Below, one piece after another: positions 41,316 to 50,604 of a DNA stretch of 64,000 bases (positions within the stretch are counted from its first letter, which is position 1; each line of letters opens with the position of its first letter). The stretch is from CAWJPW01 sp963844845 (GTDB taxonomy: Bacteria > Acidobacteriota > Thermoanaerobaculia > Thermoanaerobaculales > Sulfomarinibacteraceae): the NCBI GenBank assembly GCA_963844845.1, contig CAWJPW010000011.1:744001-808000 (forward strand), given 5' to 3'. The notes below the pieces were generated by a model. The model was not told the origin of the DNA, made no database searches, and worked only from the letters and a program-made list of their open reading frames with translations. The position numbers were made by a program, and so were the translations under genes.

Positions 41316-42983
41316 TCACGCGCGCCGCATCAGGGCCCTCAACCGGCCCTCAAGATCCTCCACTGTGTCGCTGTGGTCGGCTCGCGCCGGCGCGAACCGG
41401 ACCGCCTCCAGGTCCCGTCGCAGCCCCTCCATCTCGGTGCGCAGGCCCTCCTTGCCGTTGCCATCCGCGACACCGAGCCACCAGCGCTCGAGGACTGCCT
41501 GGAGCTCCCGAGCGCGGTCGGCGGGGCTCTGCCCTTGGCGCATGCGGGGGATTACCTGTCCCCGCCGCCCCCGCACCAGCCAGGTCACCACGCCGCCCCC
41601 GGCCACACCGCCCAGCAGCGCCGCCACCGCCCACCACCACGGGACCCCGCCGGGGCGCGGTGCTCCCCCTGCCGGGGACGCGACCGGTGCGCTCGCACCG
41701 GCGGGGCGCGCCGCGGCGGGCGCGGCCGGCGTGGGCTCCGGCGCAGGGGTCGTCGGCGGGGGCTCCACCACGGCCTCCAGCGGACCCAGGGTCTGGCGCA
41801 GGTAGTGCCCGCCGCCCATCGGGTCGAAGACGGCAAGGTCCACGGGGGCGAAGCGCAGCGTGCCCGCCTGTCGCGGCAGCACCGTCATGCGCCACACCCG
41901 GCTCCCCGAGAGGCCTGCGGCCGTGGCCTTGACGTTGCTGTCCTCTTCGGGGGGATAGGTCTCGCAGCCGGTGCATGACGGCCAGCGGCTCGGCGCCTCC
42001 ACCAGCGGCAGGTTGCCCTTGCCCTCGAGCTTGATGGTGAGTACCAGCGATTCGCCGAAGCGCACGTGGCTGGGCTCGAGGTGCGCGCTGTAGCGCAGCT
42101 CGCCCACCGCCCCGGCGAAGCCGGCGGGCGCCCGAGGCCGGGGGTGCACCGTGACCTCGAGGGTCGATGTGGCGCGCTCGAGCACCCGCGGAGGCGCGAA
42201 CACGCCCAACGAGCGCAGCCCCACCCGAGCGCTCGCCGGCGGGAGAGCCAGCTTCCCGGGCTTGAGCGGGATGAGCACGAAGCGGGCGACCGGAAAACGG
42301 CGGAAGCGCATGCCGTCGTGCTCGACGACCTCGCCGGTGGGGCGATCAGGAAGATCGACCCGCTGGGCCCACCATCCCGGGAAGCTGGGCGGCGTCGTCC
42401 ACTCGAAGCCGTCCACGTCGGCCGTCGTATCGAGCACCACGGTTACCACCAGGGGCTCCCCGGCCACGACCTCACGCCTGTCCGACAGCAGATTGAGCGC
42501 CACCCTCGCCTCGCGCTGTGGTCCTCGCCGCCCGAGCAGATCCTCCAACGGGCTCGCCGGCATCGACCGCATGCGACGCGGCGGTGCGATGCTACCCGCG
42601 GCGATCTCCAGCGAGATGGGATCCGAGGTCAGGGTCTGGTCGTCGACCTGCGCCGTCACCGCCCCCACCTCGGCCCGGCCCTCCGCCAGTGGTTGGATCA
42701 TCCAGGTGAAGCTCGTGGCCGAGGTGGCGACGCCGTTGACCCAGCTGAAGCTCCGCTCGGTGAAGGGTCCGCCAGTGACCTCGAGGTTGCTGAGCGGGCC
42801 AAGGGTGGGCGGCTGCTGCACCGAGCCGTTGCGCACGGTGATGGTGAGACGACCGACGTCCTCCACCCCCAGACGCGGAGGGTCGAGACGAACCTGGAGC
42901 GTGGGCTCACCCGCCGCCAGGGCAACCGCGCTGAGCAGCATCACGACGGCTGCCAGCAGCACGAACCGGGGCGGACGGGTCAC
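41316..42983 (-). CDS. batD: BatD-like oxygen-tolerance protein
   Basis: Membrane-anchored periplasmic protein of the BatD family, thought to act with the Bat vWA proteins in envelope stress resistance. The 555 residues show a signal peptide (FVLLAAVVMLLSAVALAAGE) and several beta-sandwich repeats (PTLQVRLDPPRLGVEDVGRL, ARVALNLLSDRREVVAGEPL, YSAHLEPSHVRFGESLVLTI). A Pro/Ala linker, one helix (WWWAVAALLGGVAGGGVVTW) and a short cytosolic tail follow. The GTG start overlaps the batB stop (GTGA). Confidence 0.85.
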   Translation of the reverse strand: MTRPPRFVLLAAVVMLLSAVALAAGEPTLQVRLDPPRLGVEDVGRLTITVRNGSVQQPPTLGPLSNLEVTGGPFTERSFSWVNGVATSATSFTWMIQPLAEGRAEVGAVTAQVDDQTLTSDPISLEIAAGSIAPPRRMRSMPASPLEDLLGRRGPQREARVALNLLSDRREVVAGEPLVVTVVLDTTADVDGFEWTTPPSFPGWWAQRVDLPDRPTGEVVEHDGMRFRRFPVARFVLIPLKPGKLALPPASARVGLRSLGVFAPPRVLERATSTLEVTVHPRPRAPAGFAGAVGELRYSAHLEPSHVRFGESLVLTIKLEGKGNLPLVEAPSRWPSCTGCETYPPEEDSNVKATAAGLSGSRVWRMTVLPRQAGTLRFAPVDLAVFDPMGGGHYLRQTLGPLEAVVEPPPTTPAPEPTPAAPAAARPAGASAPVASPAGGAPRPGGVPWWWAVAALLGGVAGGGVVTWLVRGRRGQVIPRMRQGQSPADRARELQAVLERWWLGVADGNGKEGLRTEMEGLRRDLEAVRFAPARADHSDTVEDLEGRLRALMRRA

Positions 42984-44743
42984 CAGTCCTTCTCCACCGT
43001 GACGTGCCGTGGCGTAGGCCTGCGCATGGCCGCCCGGGCCTGGGCCTCGGCGCGCTCCAATGCTCCGTAGAGAGGGTTGTGCGGGGCGGGAGTGGGCGTC
43101 GGCGCACCCTGCCCGCCCTGGGGCGTCGGCGTCGGTCTCGCTGCCGCGCTCGGCGTGGGAGTCGGCGACGGCGTGCCCTGCGGCTGCCGCTCGTTGTCGT
43201 GCTGGTCCTGCTGCTGCTTCTTGTTCTTCTTCTGCTGCTGCTGTTGTTTCTTCAGTGTCAGCGCCAGCTCGTAGTTACGCTTGGCGTCGGCGTCGTCGGG
43301 AGCGCGCAGAAGGGCCTCTCGCAACCATTTCACCGCGGCATCCGCCTGCTTCTTTTCCAAGGCCGCGGTGCCCAGGTTGTACGCCGCGCCCGGGCTTCCC
43401 GCCCGGTGGGCCGCCGCCAGCACCGAGCTCGCGTGCTCAAGGTCGCCCTGGGCGGCCAGCGCCGTACCGAGGTCGTAGAGCCGATCGGCGCTGCTGGGGT
43501 CCAGCTCGGCGGCTCCCCCGAAGTCCTGCGCCGCGCCGGGCACATCCCCCTCCCGCCAACGCCCCATGCCCGCCCTGGCCAGGCGACGGCTGCCCCCCGG
43601 CACCAGGCGCTGCCACCACGACACCGAGGGCTCGCGGCGACCAGCCGACGCCTCCGCCTGGGCAGGTGCCGACGGTGCACTCGAGCCCGTGGTCTGCTCT
43701 GCGGTGGCCACCCCCGGTGCGAGAAGACCGAGCACGAGAAGAGCCGCAGCGGCACGCCGCCGCCACGGCGAGGCGGCGAAGCCGAGCAGAAGCACCAGCG
43801 CCGCCGCGGCGAGGAAGAGCTGGAAGCGCTCGACCCGGCGCAGGTGGTGCTCGGTCGCCCCGACTGCACGAGCCCGCACCTCGGCCACCGCCCTCACCAG
43901 GCCCTCGGCCGCTCCGGAGCCTTCGAGGGTCACCAGGGTGCCGCCCGCTGCGTCAGCGAGGCGAGCGAGAGTGGCCCGATCGGCGCGCGTGATGACCGGC
44001 TGCCCTTCGCGGCTGCGCTTGTAACGCACGCCGTTGTCACCCTCAGGTAAAGGGATGGGGCCACCGTCCGCCGTGCCGGCCACCACCGCCACGAGCCGCG
44101 CTCCCGCGTCCTTGAGCGCGGCGAGCGCCTGCTCCGGATCGCCCTGCAGGTTCTCCCCGTCACTCACCAGGATCACCACGCGGCCCTCGCCCTGCTCGGG
44201 CAGAAGGTCCAGCGAGGTCGCCACCGCCCGCTCGAGGTTGGATCCCGGCAGGGCGACCATGCCCGGCTCCACGGTCGCCAGGAAGGTACCCACCGCGTCC
44301 ACATCGGTGGTGAGGGGCACCAGCGGGTAGGCGTCGCCGGCGAACACCACCACCCCGACGCGGTTTCCGGCTAGGCCCGGCAGGGCTCGCTGAAGCACGG
44401 AGAGGGCCCGTTCGAGGCGGTTCGGCTCGAGGTCGGGGCAACGCATTGAGTCGGAGACGTCCATCGCCACCACCACGTCACGGGTCCGAACCTCCTCGTC
44501 GGCCGGAAGCTCGCCCCACTGCGGCCTCGCCAAGGCCAGCACCAGGAGCGCGCCGGCCACGCACCACGCCAGCAGGCGCACTCCCCCGGTGGCCGGAGTC
44601 CCGCCCAGGAGACGCTTCCACACGGCGGGGCTGGCAAGCCCGCGCTGAGCGGCCCGGCGCCGCCGGTGACGCCACAGGGCGAGGGCTGCGGCCGCAGCCG
44701 GCAGCAGCAGGAGCCAGAGGCGCATGGGCTCGGCGAAGCTCAC
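42980..44743 (-). CDS. batB: BatB/BatC-like vWA-TPR fusion protein
   Basis: A 587-residue membrane protein that combines what are often two genes. N-terminal helices (LWLLLLPAAAAALALW and ACVAGALLVLALA) flank a von Willebrand A domain with an intact MIDAS (VVAMDVSDSMRC, then ILVSDGEN). After another helix come TPRs (about 400-510, PSSADRLYDLGTALAAQGDL). The tail is Lys/Gln-rich (QQQQKKNKKQQQD) and then Pro/Thr-rich. The GTG at 44743 overlaps the batA stop by four nt; a longer frame to 44815 is rejected. Confidence 0.87.
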   Translation of the reverse strand: MSFAEPMRLWLLLLPAAAAALALWRHRRRRAAQRGLASPAVWKRLLGGTPATGGVRLLAWCVAGALLVLALARPQWGELPADEEVRTRDVVVAMDVSDSMRCPDLEPNRLERALSVLQRALPGLAGNRVGVVVFAGDAYPLVPLTTDVDAVGTFLATVEPGMVALPGSNLERAVATSLDLLPEQGEGRVVILVSDGENLQGDPEQALAALKDAGARLVAVVAGTADGGPIPLPEGDNGVRYKRSREGQPVITRADRATLARLADAAGGTLVTLEGSGAAEGLVRAVAEVRARAVGATEHHLRRVERFQLFLAAAALVLLLGFAASPWRRRAAAALLVLGLLAPGVATAEQTTGSSAPSAPAQAEASAGRREPSVSWWQRLVPGGSRRLARAGMGRWREGDVPGAAQDFGGAAELDPSSADRLYDLGTALAAQGDLEHASSVLAAAHRAGSPGAAYNLGTAALEKKQADAAVKWLREALLRAPDDADAKRNYELALTLKKQQQQQKKNKKQQQDQHDNERQPQGTPSPTPTPSAAARPTPTPQGGQGAPTPTPAPHNPLYGALERAEAQARAAMRRPTPRHVTVEKDW

Positions 44744-45744
44744 CACGGCGTCCTTCCGGCAACCGACTCCACCAGCACGCCGCCGAGCAGCACAGCCAAC
44801 GCTGCCGCGGCCCACGGCTCGAAGCGCTCGCGGTAGCGCACCAGGCGCGTGGACTCGAACCGCGTCTTCTCCATGCGGTCGATCTCGCCGAAGACCTTGG
44901 CCAGGGCCTCGGAGTCGCGCGCGCGGAAGTCCCTGCCGCCGGTGCGGCGGGCGATCTCGGCGAGGAGCTCAGGGTTGACCTCGACCCGCATGCGTCGCAC
45001 CTGGTCGACCTCGCGGCCGGTGAAGGGGTCCCTCACCCGCACCCGGATGGGAACCTCGCCTCCGGATCCAACGAGCACCGTATGGACGGTGATCTTCTGC
45101 TCGGCGGCCAGATCGGCCGCGGTCATGGGGTCGATCTGCCCGGCGTTGTTGGCTCCGTCGGTGACCAGCACGATCACCTTGGCCCGCGCCTCGGAGCGGC
45201 GCAGCCGGTTCACGGCGGTGCCCAGGCCCATGCCGATGGCGGTACCGTCGGGGAGCGACCCGAGGTGCACGCCGTCGAGGAGCTTGGCCGCCACCTCGTG
45301 GTCGAGAGTGAGCGGGCAGAGTGTGACCGCGGCGCCAGCGAAGGTCACGAGCCCGATGCGGTCGTGCGGCCGCCGCTGGAGGAAGCTCTCGATCACCTCT
45401 TTGGCCACTTCGAGGCGGTCGCTGGGCGTGAAGTCCAGGGCTGCCATCGAGCCGGAGACATCCAGGGCGATGACGATATCGACCCCCGAGGCATGCTCCA
45501 CCTGGCGCGCCAGCACCTCCTGCGGCCTTGCCGCGGCCACCGCCAGCGGAAGCAACGCAGCGGCCGCGAGGAACCCCGCCATGGCAGTGGCGCCGGCCGC
45601 CAGCGCAGCCCGGCCCCTGCCCTGCTGTGGGAACGGCGCGGGGAACGGGAAACGCTGCCAGCGCCGCCGCAGCCACCAGAGAAGGGCGGCGAAGACGCCG
45701 GCGCCCGCAAGAGCGAGCCACCACGGGGAGGCGAGCTGGATCAC
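44740..45744 (-). CDS. batA: BatA-like vWA membrane protein
   Basis: A 334-residue inner-membrane protein with a von Willebrand A domain facing the periplasm. Helices lie at both ends (WWLALAGAGVFAALLWWL, and AAALAVLLGGVLV at the C-terminus). The MIDAS is intact: IALDVSGSMAALDF, a Thr in LPDGTAIGMGL and VLVTDGANNAG. Its GTG start and its stop both overlap neighbours by four nt (GTGA). The paralogue batB follows. Confidence 0.9.
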   Translation of the reverse strand: MIQLASPWWLALAGAGVFAALLWWLRRRWQRFPFPAPFPQQGRGRAALAAGATAMAGFLAAAALLPLAVAAARPQEVLARQVEHASGVDIVIALDVSGSMAALDFTPSDRLEVAKEVIESFLQRRPHDRIGLVTFAGAAVTLCPLTLDHEVAAKLLDGVHLGSLPDGTAIGMGLGTAVNRLRRSEARAKVIVLVTDGANNAGQIDPMTAADLAAEQKITVHTVLVGSGGEVPIRVRVRDPFTGREVDQVRRMRVEVNPELLAEIARRTGGRDFRARDSEALAKVFGEIDRMEKTRFESTRLVRYRERFEPWAAAALAVLLGGVLVESVAGRTPW

Positions 45745-46688
45745 GGAACCGCCTCCTCGGTGTCGGCCGCTCGCGGTGCCAGGTGATCCTCCAAGAGCCG
45801 GGCGGCGACCAGCACCCGTTCCACTCCCGCTCTGAGCTCTTCCTCGCCGAGCCGGCGACGCCCGAAGCGAATCCAGTCGGCAACGTTCATCACCGCCTGT
45901 ACGCCGCGTTGCACCTCATCGGGCCAACCCCGTCTCCGGCCCAGCAGGCGCAGCTCGAAAGAGGTCATGTCCTGGGCGGGCTCCCCGCTGATGCGTCCGA
46001 GGTAACGGCGAACGCCGCCAGCGAGGCGGTCGCAGACCGTTTCCGCCGGCTCGCGTCCGACGGCGGCCACGAGCACCCCCACCAGCGCCTCCAGCTCGGC
46101 CAGCGGCGGGAGCTCAGGCACAGGGCCCCCACTGACGGCACGCCGGCGCAACCGGCGCAACACCCACAGCCCGAGGGCGATCAGCGGTACCAGAAGCAGG
46201 GCCCCCGGGAGCACCCATTCCCACGGAAAGCCATGCACTCCCACCGGCTCGTGCAGGGCTGCGGGCTTGACCTTTTCGCCCGGCGGCAGGACCGTCGTCA
46301 CGGTGACGGTGGGCAACGCGGCCGCCGTGGCTTGGTGGGGCTCGCCGTCCTGCCCGCGCACCGTGACGTGCATCTTTGGGAGCTCGAGGAGGCCCACCGC
46401 CAGGGGGGCCAGCTCGATCCGCCACGCGGGTGGGCTGTCCGCCGACACCGCCTCCACCGGACCCGCCACCGCCCAGGGTCCTTCGGGCGGCGCCTCGATC
46501 TCGAGACCACCCCATGTCAGATCGCTGGTCCCCACCGCTCGCACGTCGACGCGTACGCGGTCGCCCACCGCCACCGGGGCGGTCGGCACGCTCACCTCGA
46601 GATGGGGAGAGCCCACCGTGGCGGCGCCACCGGTCACCGCCACGGCCAGCACGAGACCGGCGAGAACCAGCACGTCCTCAGTGCGCAC
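45741..46688 (-). CDS. Bat-operon membrane protein of unknown function
   Basis: A 315-residue protein without a firm family name; the position between DUF58 and batA fits the DUF4381-type protein of other Bat operons. It has an N-terminal signal or anchor (VLVLAGLVLAVAVTGGA), a beta-rich periplasmic domain (about 25-165), a transmembrane helix (WVLPGALLLVPLIALGLWVL) and a C-terminal helical cytosolic part. The GTG at 46688 lies inside the DUF58 gene (11-nt overlap). A longer frame to 46835 would overlap it fully and has no hydrophobic start. Confidence 0.72.
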   Translation of the reverse strand: MRTEDVLVLAGLVLAVAVTGGAATVGSPHLEVSVPTAPVAVGDRVRVDVRAVGTSDLTWGGLEIEAPPEGPWAVAGPVEAVSADSPPAWRIELAPLAVGLLELPKMHVTVRGQDGEPHQATAAALPTVTVTTVLPPGEKVKPAALHEPVGVHGFPWEWVLPGALLLVPLIALGLWVLRRLRRRAVSGGPVPELPPLAELEALVGVLVAAVGREPAETVCDRLAGGVRRYLGRISGEPAQDMTSFELRLLGRRRGWPDEVQRGVQAVMNVADWIRFGRRRLGEEELRAGVERVLVAARLLEDHLAPRAADTEEAVP

Positions 46689-47562
46689 GGCGACGCTCCC
46701 GGCGCTCCAGCATCGCCCGCACCACCGGGAGGTAATCGGCTGCGGTCGAGAGGTCAACGACGTCGATCCCGGGCGGCGCCGCCACCGGCGCGCGCGCCGG
46801 GCCGCCATGGGCGATCCCCCGCACCCCTCCCTCACCGTCCACTACCGGCAGCGGCACCGCCGGCCCCTTATCCTGCAGGGGATCGCTGACGCGCACCACC
46901 ACCACCTCATGGCGGGCGGCGAGGGCGGCCAGCTCCCGCCGAGGCAGGGGGCAGCTGCGATCCGCCACGAGCACCACCACACCACGGCGATGCAGCACCC
47001 GGCCGGCCGCGCGGACCGCCGCCGCCGCCGCGGTGCCGCGACCGGCGGGCGCCGCGGCGAGGACCTCGCGCACCACCCTGAGCCCGTGCCGCCAACCCCG
47101 CCGTGGCGGGATGATGGTGCGCACCGTCTGGTCGAAGAGCACGGCGCCGACCCGATCCCGCCGCGCTCCTGCCAGCGCGAACAGGCTCGACACCTCGGCG
47201 ATGAGGTCGTGCACCGTCATCACGCCGCTACCGAATCGGGTGGAGGTCGAAAGGTCGACCAGCATGAGGACCGTGAGATCGCGCTCCTCCCGGTAGAGCT
47301 TGACATGTAACCGGCCGCTGCGCGCGGTCACGTTCCAGTCGATGGTCCTGATGTCGTCTCCCGGCCGGTACTCGCGAACCTCCTCGAACTCGAGGCCGCG
47401 TCCGCGGAAGGCGCTATGGTACTTGCCCACCAGACCCGCCCGCATCGCCTGCCGTGCCCGGATCTCGAGCCGGCGCACCTGGGCTCGCAGCTCAGGGCCG
47501 GCCTCCTGCACCGGGTCGTCGGGGCTCGGGCGCCCGAGAAACCGCGCGAGACCCCCGCTCAC
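46678..47562 (-). CDS. DUF58 family protein of the MoxR-Bat operon
   Basis: A 294-residue cytosolic protein of the DUF58 family, always found next to MoxR ATPases and probably their partner. Family marks are KYHSAFRGRGLEFEEVREYR and PGDDIRTIDWNVTARSGRLH, followed by a vWA-like region (LTVLMLVDLSTSTRFGSG). The GTG start overlaps the moxR stop by four nt. Confidence 0.92.
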   Translation of the reverse strand: MSGGLARFLGRPSPDDPVQEAGPELRAQVRRLEIRARQAMRAGLVGKYHSAFRGRGLEFEEVREYRPGDDIRTIDWNVTARSGRLHVKLYREERDLTVLMLVDLSTSTRFGSGVMTVHDLIAEVSSLFALAGARRDRVGAVLFDQTVRTIIPPRRGWRHGLRVVREVLAAAPAGRGTAAAAAVRAAGRVLHRRGVVVLVADRSCPLPRRELAALAARHEVVVVRVSDPLQDKGPAVPLPVVDGEGGVRGIAHGGPARAPVAAPPGIDVVDLSTAADYLPVVRAMLERRERRRAH

Positions 47563-48554
47563 GGCACCTCCACCGCCAGCAGGGTGCGATCGATGATCTC
47601 CTCCACCGTCACGCCCTCGGCCTCGGCCTCGTAGGTGAGCACCAGACGGTGGCGCAGCACCGCCGGGGCCAGTTCCTTGATGTCCTCGGGGGTGACGTAG
47701 GCGCGCCCCCGCACGAGCGCCACGGCGCGGGCTGCGCGGGCCATGGCGATGGAGGCGCGAGGCGAGGCGCCGAACGCCACCAACGGAACCAGGTCGCCGA
47801 GGCCAACCTCGGCGGGCTGGCGGGTAGCGCCCACCAGACTCACGATGTAGGCGCGGATCCGATCGTCCAGGTAGACCTGTCGGCTGATCTCCTCGAGCTC
47901 GCTCAGCTCGTCGAGGGTCGTCGCGGGCTGCGGCTCCGGGAAGTGCTCGCGCAGGTGGTACTCCAGGACGCGGCGCTCGGTCTCCGCCGACGGGTACCCC
48001 ACCAGGACCTTGAGAAGAAAGCGGTCGAGCTGAGCCTCCGGCAACGGATAGGTCCCCTCCTGCTCGATGGGGTTCTGCGTGGCAAGCACCACGAACGGGG
48101 AGGGGAGCGGGTAGGTGTGGTCGCCGATGGTGACCTGGCGTTCCTCCATGGCTTCGAGGAGGGCGGACTGGACCTTGGCGGGCGCCCGGTTGACCTCGTC
48201 CGCGAGCACCAGGTTGGCAAAAACCGGCCCCTTGTGGGGCACGAACTCGCTGGTGCGGGGGTCGAAGATGAGGGTGCCGGTGACATCGGCGGGCAGCAGG
48301 TCCGGCGTGAACTGGAGGCGCTGGAAGGTTCCGCCCACCACTCTAGCAAGGGTCCGCACCGTGAGTGTCTTGGCCAGGCCCGGCACACCCTCGAGCAGGA
48401 TGTGGCCGCGGCAAAGCAGGCCAACGAGCACCGACTCCACCAGCCGCTCCTGTCCCACCACCACATCCGACACGGCCCTCTGAATCTCGCCGAGCCGGGC
48501 CGCCGCCCGGTCCACCTGGTCAGCTCCCGCACTTCCCTGCATCGCCTGCTCCAT
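47559..48554 (-). CDS. moxR: MoxR-family AAA+ ATPase
   Basis: AAA+ ATPase thought to act as a chaperone for metal insertion or complex assembly. In 331 residues: Walker A GVPGLAKTLT, Walker B LVLADEVNRAPAKVQ, sensor 1 VLATQNPIEQEGTYPLPEAQ, the arginine finger near QLDRFLLKV, and sensor 2 PRASIAMARAARA. The ATG at 48554 is preceded by GGAGGAG. It heads the moxR-DUF58-bat operon, and a consensus sigma-54 promoter lies about 42-57 nt upstream. Confidence 0.94.
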   Translation of the reverse strand: MEQAMQGSAGADQVDRAAARLGEIQRAVSDVVVGQERLVESVLVGLLCRGHILLEGVPGLAKTLTVRTLARVVGGTFQRLQFTPDLLPADVTGTLIFDPRTSEFVPHKGPVFANLVLADEVNRAPAKVQSALLEAMEERQVTIGDHTYPLPSPFVVLATQNPIEQEGTYPLPEAQLDRFLLKVLVGYPSAETERRVLEYHLREHFPEPQPATTLDELSELEEISRQVYLDDRIRAYIVSLVGATRQPAEVGLGDLVPLVAFGASPRASIAMARAARAVALVRGRAYVTPEDIKELAPAVLRHRLVLTYEAEAEGVTVEEIIDRTLLAVEVP

Positions 48555-48595
48555 CCACTCCTCCAGCAGCGGCCAGTAGGCCGTAATGCTTATGA

Positions 48596-48611
48596 GGCAA
48601 GGATCGTGCCA
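48596..48611 (-). promoter_or_regulatory. Sigma-54 (RpoN) promoter match upstream of moxR
   Basis: On the minus strand TGGCACGATCCTTGCC fits the RpoN consensus TGGCACGNNNNTTGC with no mismatch in the fixed positions and exact GG-N10-GC spacing. The predicted start near 48585 leaves about 31 nt before the moxR ATG, with GGAGGAG well placed. It is the best promoter match in the window. It also implies an ATP-dependent activator, not encoded here. Confidence 0.75.
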
Positions 48612-48701
48612 CCGCTCAGGCAGGCCAGCCTGCGGCGGGCGGGCGTCGAATCGGCCCTGCCACGCCAGATCGGCATCTCGGCACGACGCCCCTCGCGTGG
48701 G

Positions 48702-48707
48702 TAGAAT
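48702..48707 (+). promoter_or_regulatory. TAGAAT -10 box seven nt before the first kinase start
   Basis: TAGAAT, AGGGCGG, then ATG at 48715. The spacing matches the second kinase gene exactly, although GGGCGG could also be a poor ribosome site. No -35 is evident in the 111-nt gap shared with the divergent moxR promoter. Confidence 0.5.
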
Positions 48708-48714
48708 AGGGCGG

Positions 48715-50604
48715 ATGGGCGTCAGCTCGATCGGCCGCTACGAGATCCTCAAGACGCTGGGACGCGGCGCCACGGGTGTCGTGTACCTCGCCCACGACCC
48801 CATCATCGACCGTGACGTGGCCCTCAAGACCCTCCGCATCGACCTCGATGCGGACAGCACCGACGAGCTCCGCGAGCGCTTTCTGCGCGAGGCCCGGGCG
48901 GCCGGGCGGCTCTCCCACCCCGGTATCGTCACAGTTCACGACGTGGGCGAGGACCCTGCGACGGGTCTTGTGTTCATCGCCATGGAGTTCGTCGAGGGCC
49001 GCAACCTCAAGGAGATCCTCGCCGAGAGCCGGCTCCTGCCTCCACAGGCCGCGGCGCGGCTGGTGGCAGCGGTGGCCTCGGCCCTCGCCTACGCCCACCG
49101 CATGGGAGTCGTCCACCGCGACGTCAAGCCGGCCAACATTCTCATCACCAACGCTGGCGTCACTAAGATCACCGACTTCGGGATCGCCCGACTCGACGCG
49201 TCGAACCTCACCGTGGACGGGCAGTTCCTCGGCACCCCCAACTACATGTCTCCGGAGCAGGTGACCGGCGGCATGGTGGACGGCCGATCGGACCTCTTCT
49301 CGTTGGGCGTCGTGCTGTTCGAGCTGCTCACCGGCCAGCGCCCCTTTCCCGGCGCCACCCTCCACGAGGTCACCCGGGCAATCGTCGATGCTTCGCCGCC
49401 GATTCCATCGGTCGCCGCGACGGAGCTTCCCCCAACCTTCAACCCTATCGTCCTCAAGTGCCTGGAGAAGGTCCCCGAGAAGCGCTTCCAGAACGGCGAC
49501 GACCTCGCCGCGGTGCTTCTCGCCATGGCCCGCAGCCTCGCGCCCGGTGGTACGTCGGCCGGCGCCGCCGGCATCCCGACCGGGCACCGGCCGGGCGAGA
49601 ACGCGCCAACCCCTGACGTGGAGGACACCCTCGTCTCCGCCCCGTCACGTCGGACCAGCTGGCACGCTCTGCTCGCGCGGCTGCCGCTACCCGAGCCGCT
49701 GCACTGGGAGGTCGCGACCCACTGGGCGATCACTGTGGTGGCCGCCTGGGTCGTAGTGTGGGCCGCTCTCCTCGGCGGCCTCGCAGCCCTGCGCGACGAG
49801 GGTCCCTTCCCGGCACCCGACGCCTCGGCGATCCTGGGCCTTCATCAAACCTCGCTGGCTCTGCGCCGCGCGCTCGCCACGCTGCCCGGCGATCCCGCCG
49901 CCGCCGCCGTCGTCGCGCGCTCCGCTCTCGACCAGGCCCCGGCCTCGCCGGCAGCCCGGCGCGTCATCGAGATGGCGAGACGTCGCCTCGCCGAGCAGGT
50001 GCGCAGCGAGAACGAGCGCCGCCGCGGGGCCGAGCTGGTGAGTACCGGGCGCCAGCTCTACCGCAAGGGCCGCTTCGGCGAGGCCGCCGAGCTCTTCGCA
50101 CAGGCCCTCGAACTCAACCCCGCCGACGAGCTGGCGTCGAGCTTTCTCGAGCTCACGCGCGAGCACCTCGCCCGCCGCACGGTGAGAGTACCCAGCCGGC
50201 CGGCGTCAGCTCCCGTGGCCGGCACACCACGGTCCGTCGCCAGCGCCGCTGGCTCCGTTGCCAGCGATCCTGCCCGTCTCACCCTGTACTTCAACTCGCC
50301 CCTCAATGCCGGCACGATGATCGTCAGCGTCGACGGCGCGTCTCTGGGCCGCGTCCCCTTCGACTTCACCCGCAAGGGCTTTCTCGGACTCAAAAAGAAG
50401 GGTGCCGGCCAGGTCAAGCAGACGTTCACCGTGCCGGCCGGTAGCCACAGCATCGACATCGAGCTCGTGGCCGGGGAGCAGGGCCCGGTGGGGTCCGCCT
50501 CCTTCACCAGGAACATGCCCTCGGGCAGCGCCTGGACGCTCCGCGTGGACATGCCCGGGGCCGGCGACCACCCCTCCTTCTTCCTGGTCCGAGCCGCCTC
50601 GTGA
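48715..50604 (+). CDS. Membrane-anchored Ser/Thr protein kinase with TPR-like tail
   Basis: Eukaryotic-like (Hanks-type) kinase of 629 residues. The kinase domain spans about 9-275: glycine loop LGRGATGVVY, Lys38 in VALKTL, catalytic HRDVKPANI, ITDFGIARLD and GTPNYMSPEQ. One transmembrane helix follows (about 340-365, WAITVVAAWVVVWAALLGGL). The extracytoplasmic part has a TPR-like helical region (GRQLYRKGRFGEAAELFAQA) and a C-terminal beta-rich domain (about 510-629) resembling PEGA-like modules. The ATG at 48715 gives the usual start; the frame is open upstream to 48586 but crosses the promoter. The stop overlaps the next gene (GTGA). Confidence 0.9.
   Translation: MGVSSIGRYEILKTLGRGATGVVYLAHDPIIDRDVALKTLRIDLDADSTDELRERFLREARAAGRLSHPGIVTVHDVGEDPATGLVFIAMEFVEGRNLKEILAESRLLPPQAAARLVAAVASALAYAHRMGVVHRDVKPANILITNAGVTKITDFGIARLDASNLTVDGQFLGTPNYMSPEQVTGGMVDGRSDLFSLGVVLFELLTGQRPFPGATLHEVTRAIVDASPPIPSVAATELPPTFNPIVLKCLEKVPEKRFQNGDDLAAVLLAMARSLAPGGTSAGAAGIPTGHRPGENAPTPDVEDTLVSAPSRRTSWHALLARLPLPEPLHWEVATHWAITVVAAWVVVWAALLGGLAALRDEGPFPAPDASAILGLHQTSLALRRALATLPGDPAAAAVVARSALDQAPASPAARRVIEMARRRLAEQVRSENERRRGAELVSTGRQLYRKGRFGEAAELFAQALELNPADELASSFLELTREHLARRTVRVPSRPASAPVAGTPRSVASAAGSVASDPARLTLYFNSPLNAGTMIVSVDGASLGRVPFDFTRKGFLGLKKKGAGQVKQTFTVPAGSHSIDIELVAGEQGPVGSASFTRNMPSGSAWTLRVDMPGAGDHPSFFLVRAAS

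Noticed and set aside
43200..43260. Gln/Lys repeat coded by CTG/CTT-like runs in batB
   Set aside because: An in-frame low-complexity linker that is common in Bat TPR proteins; not a separate element.
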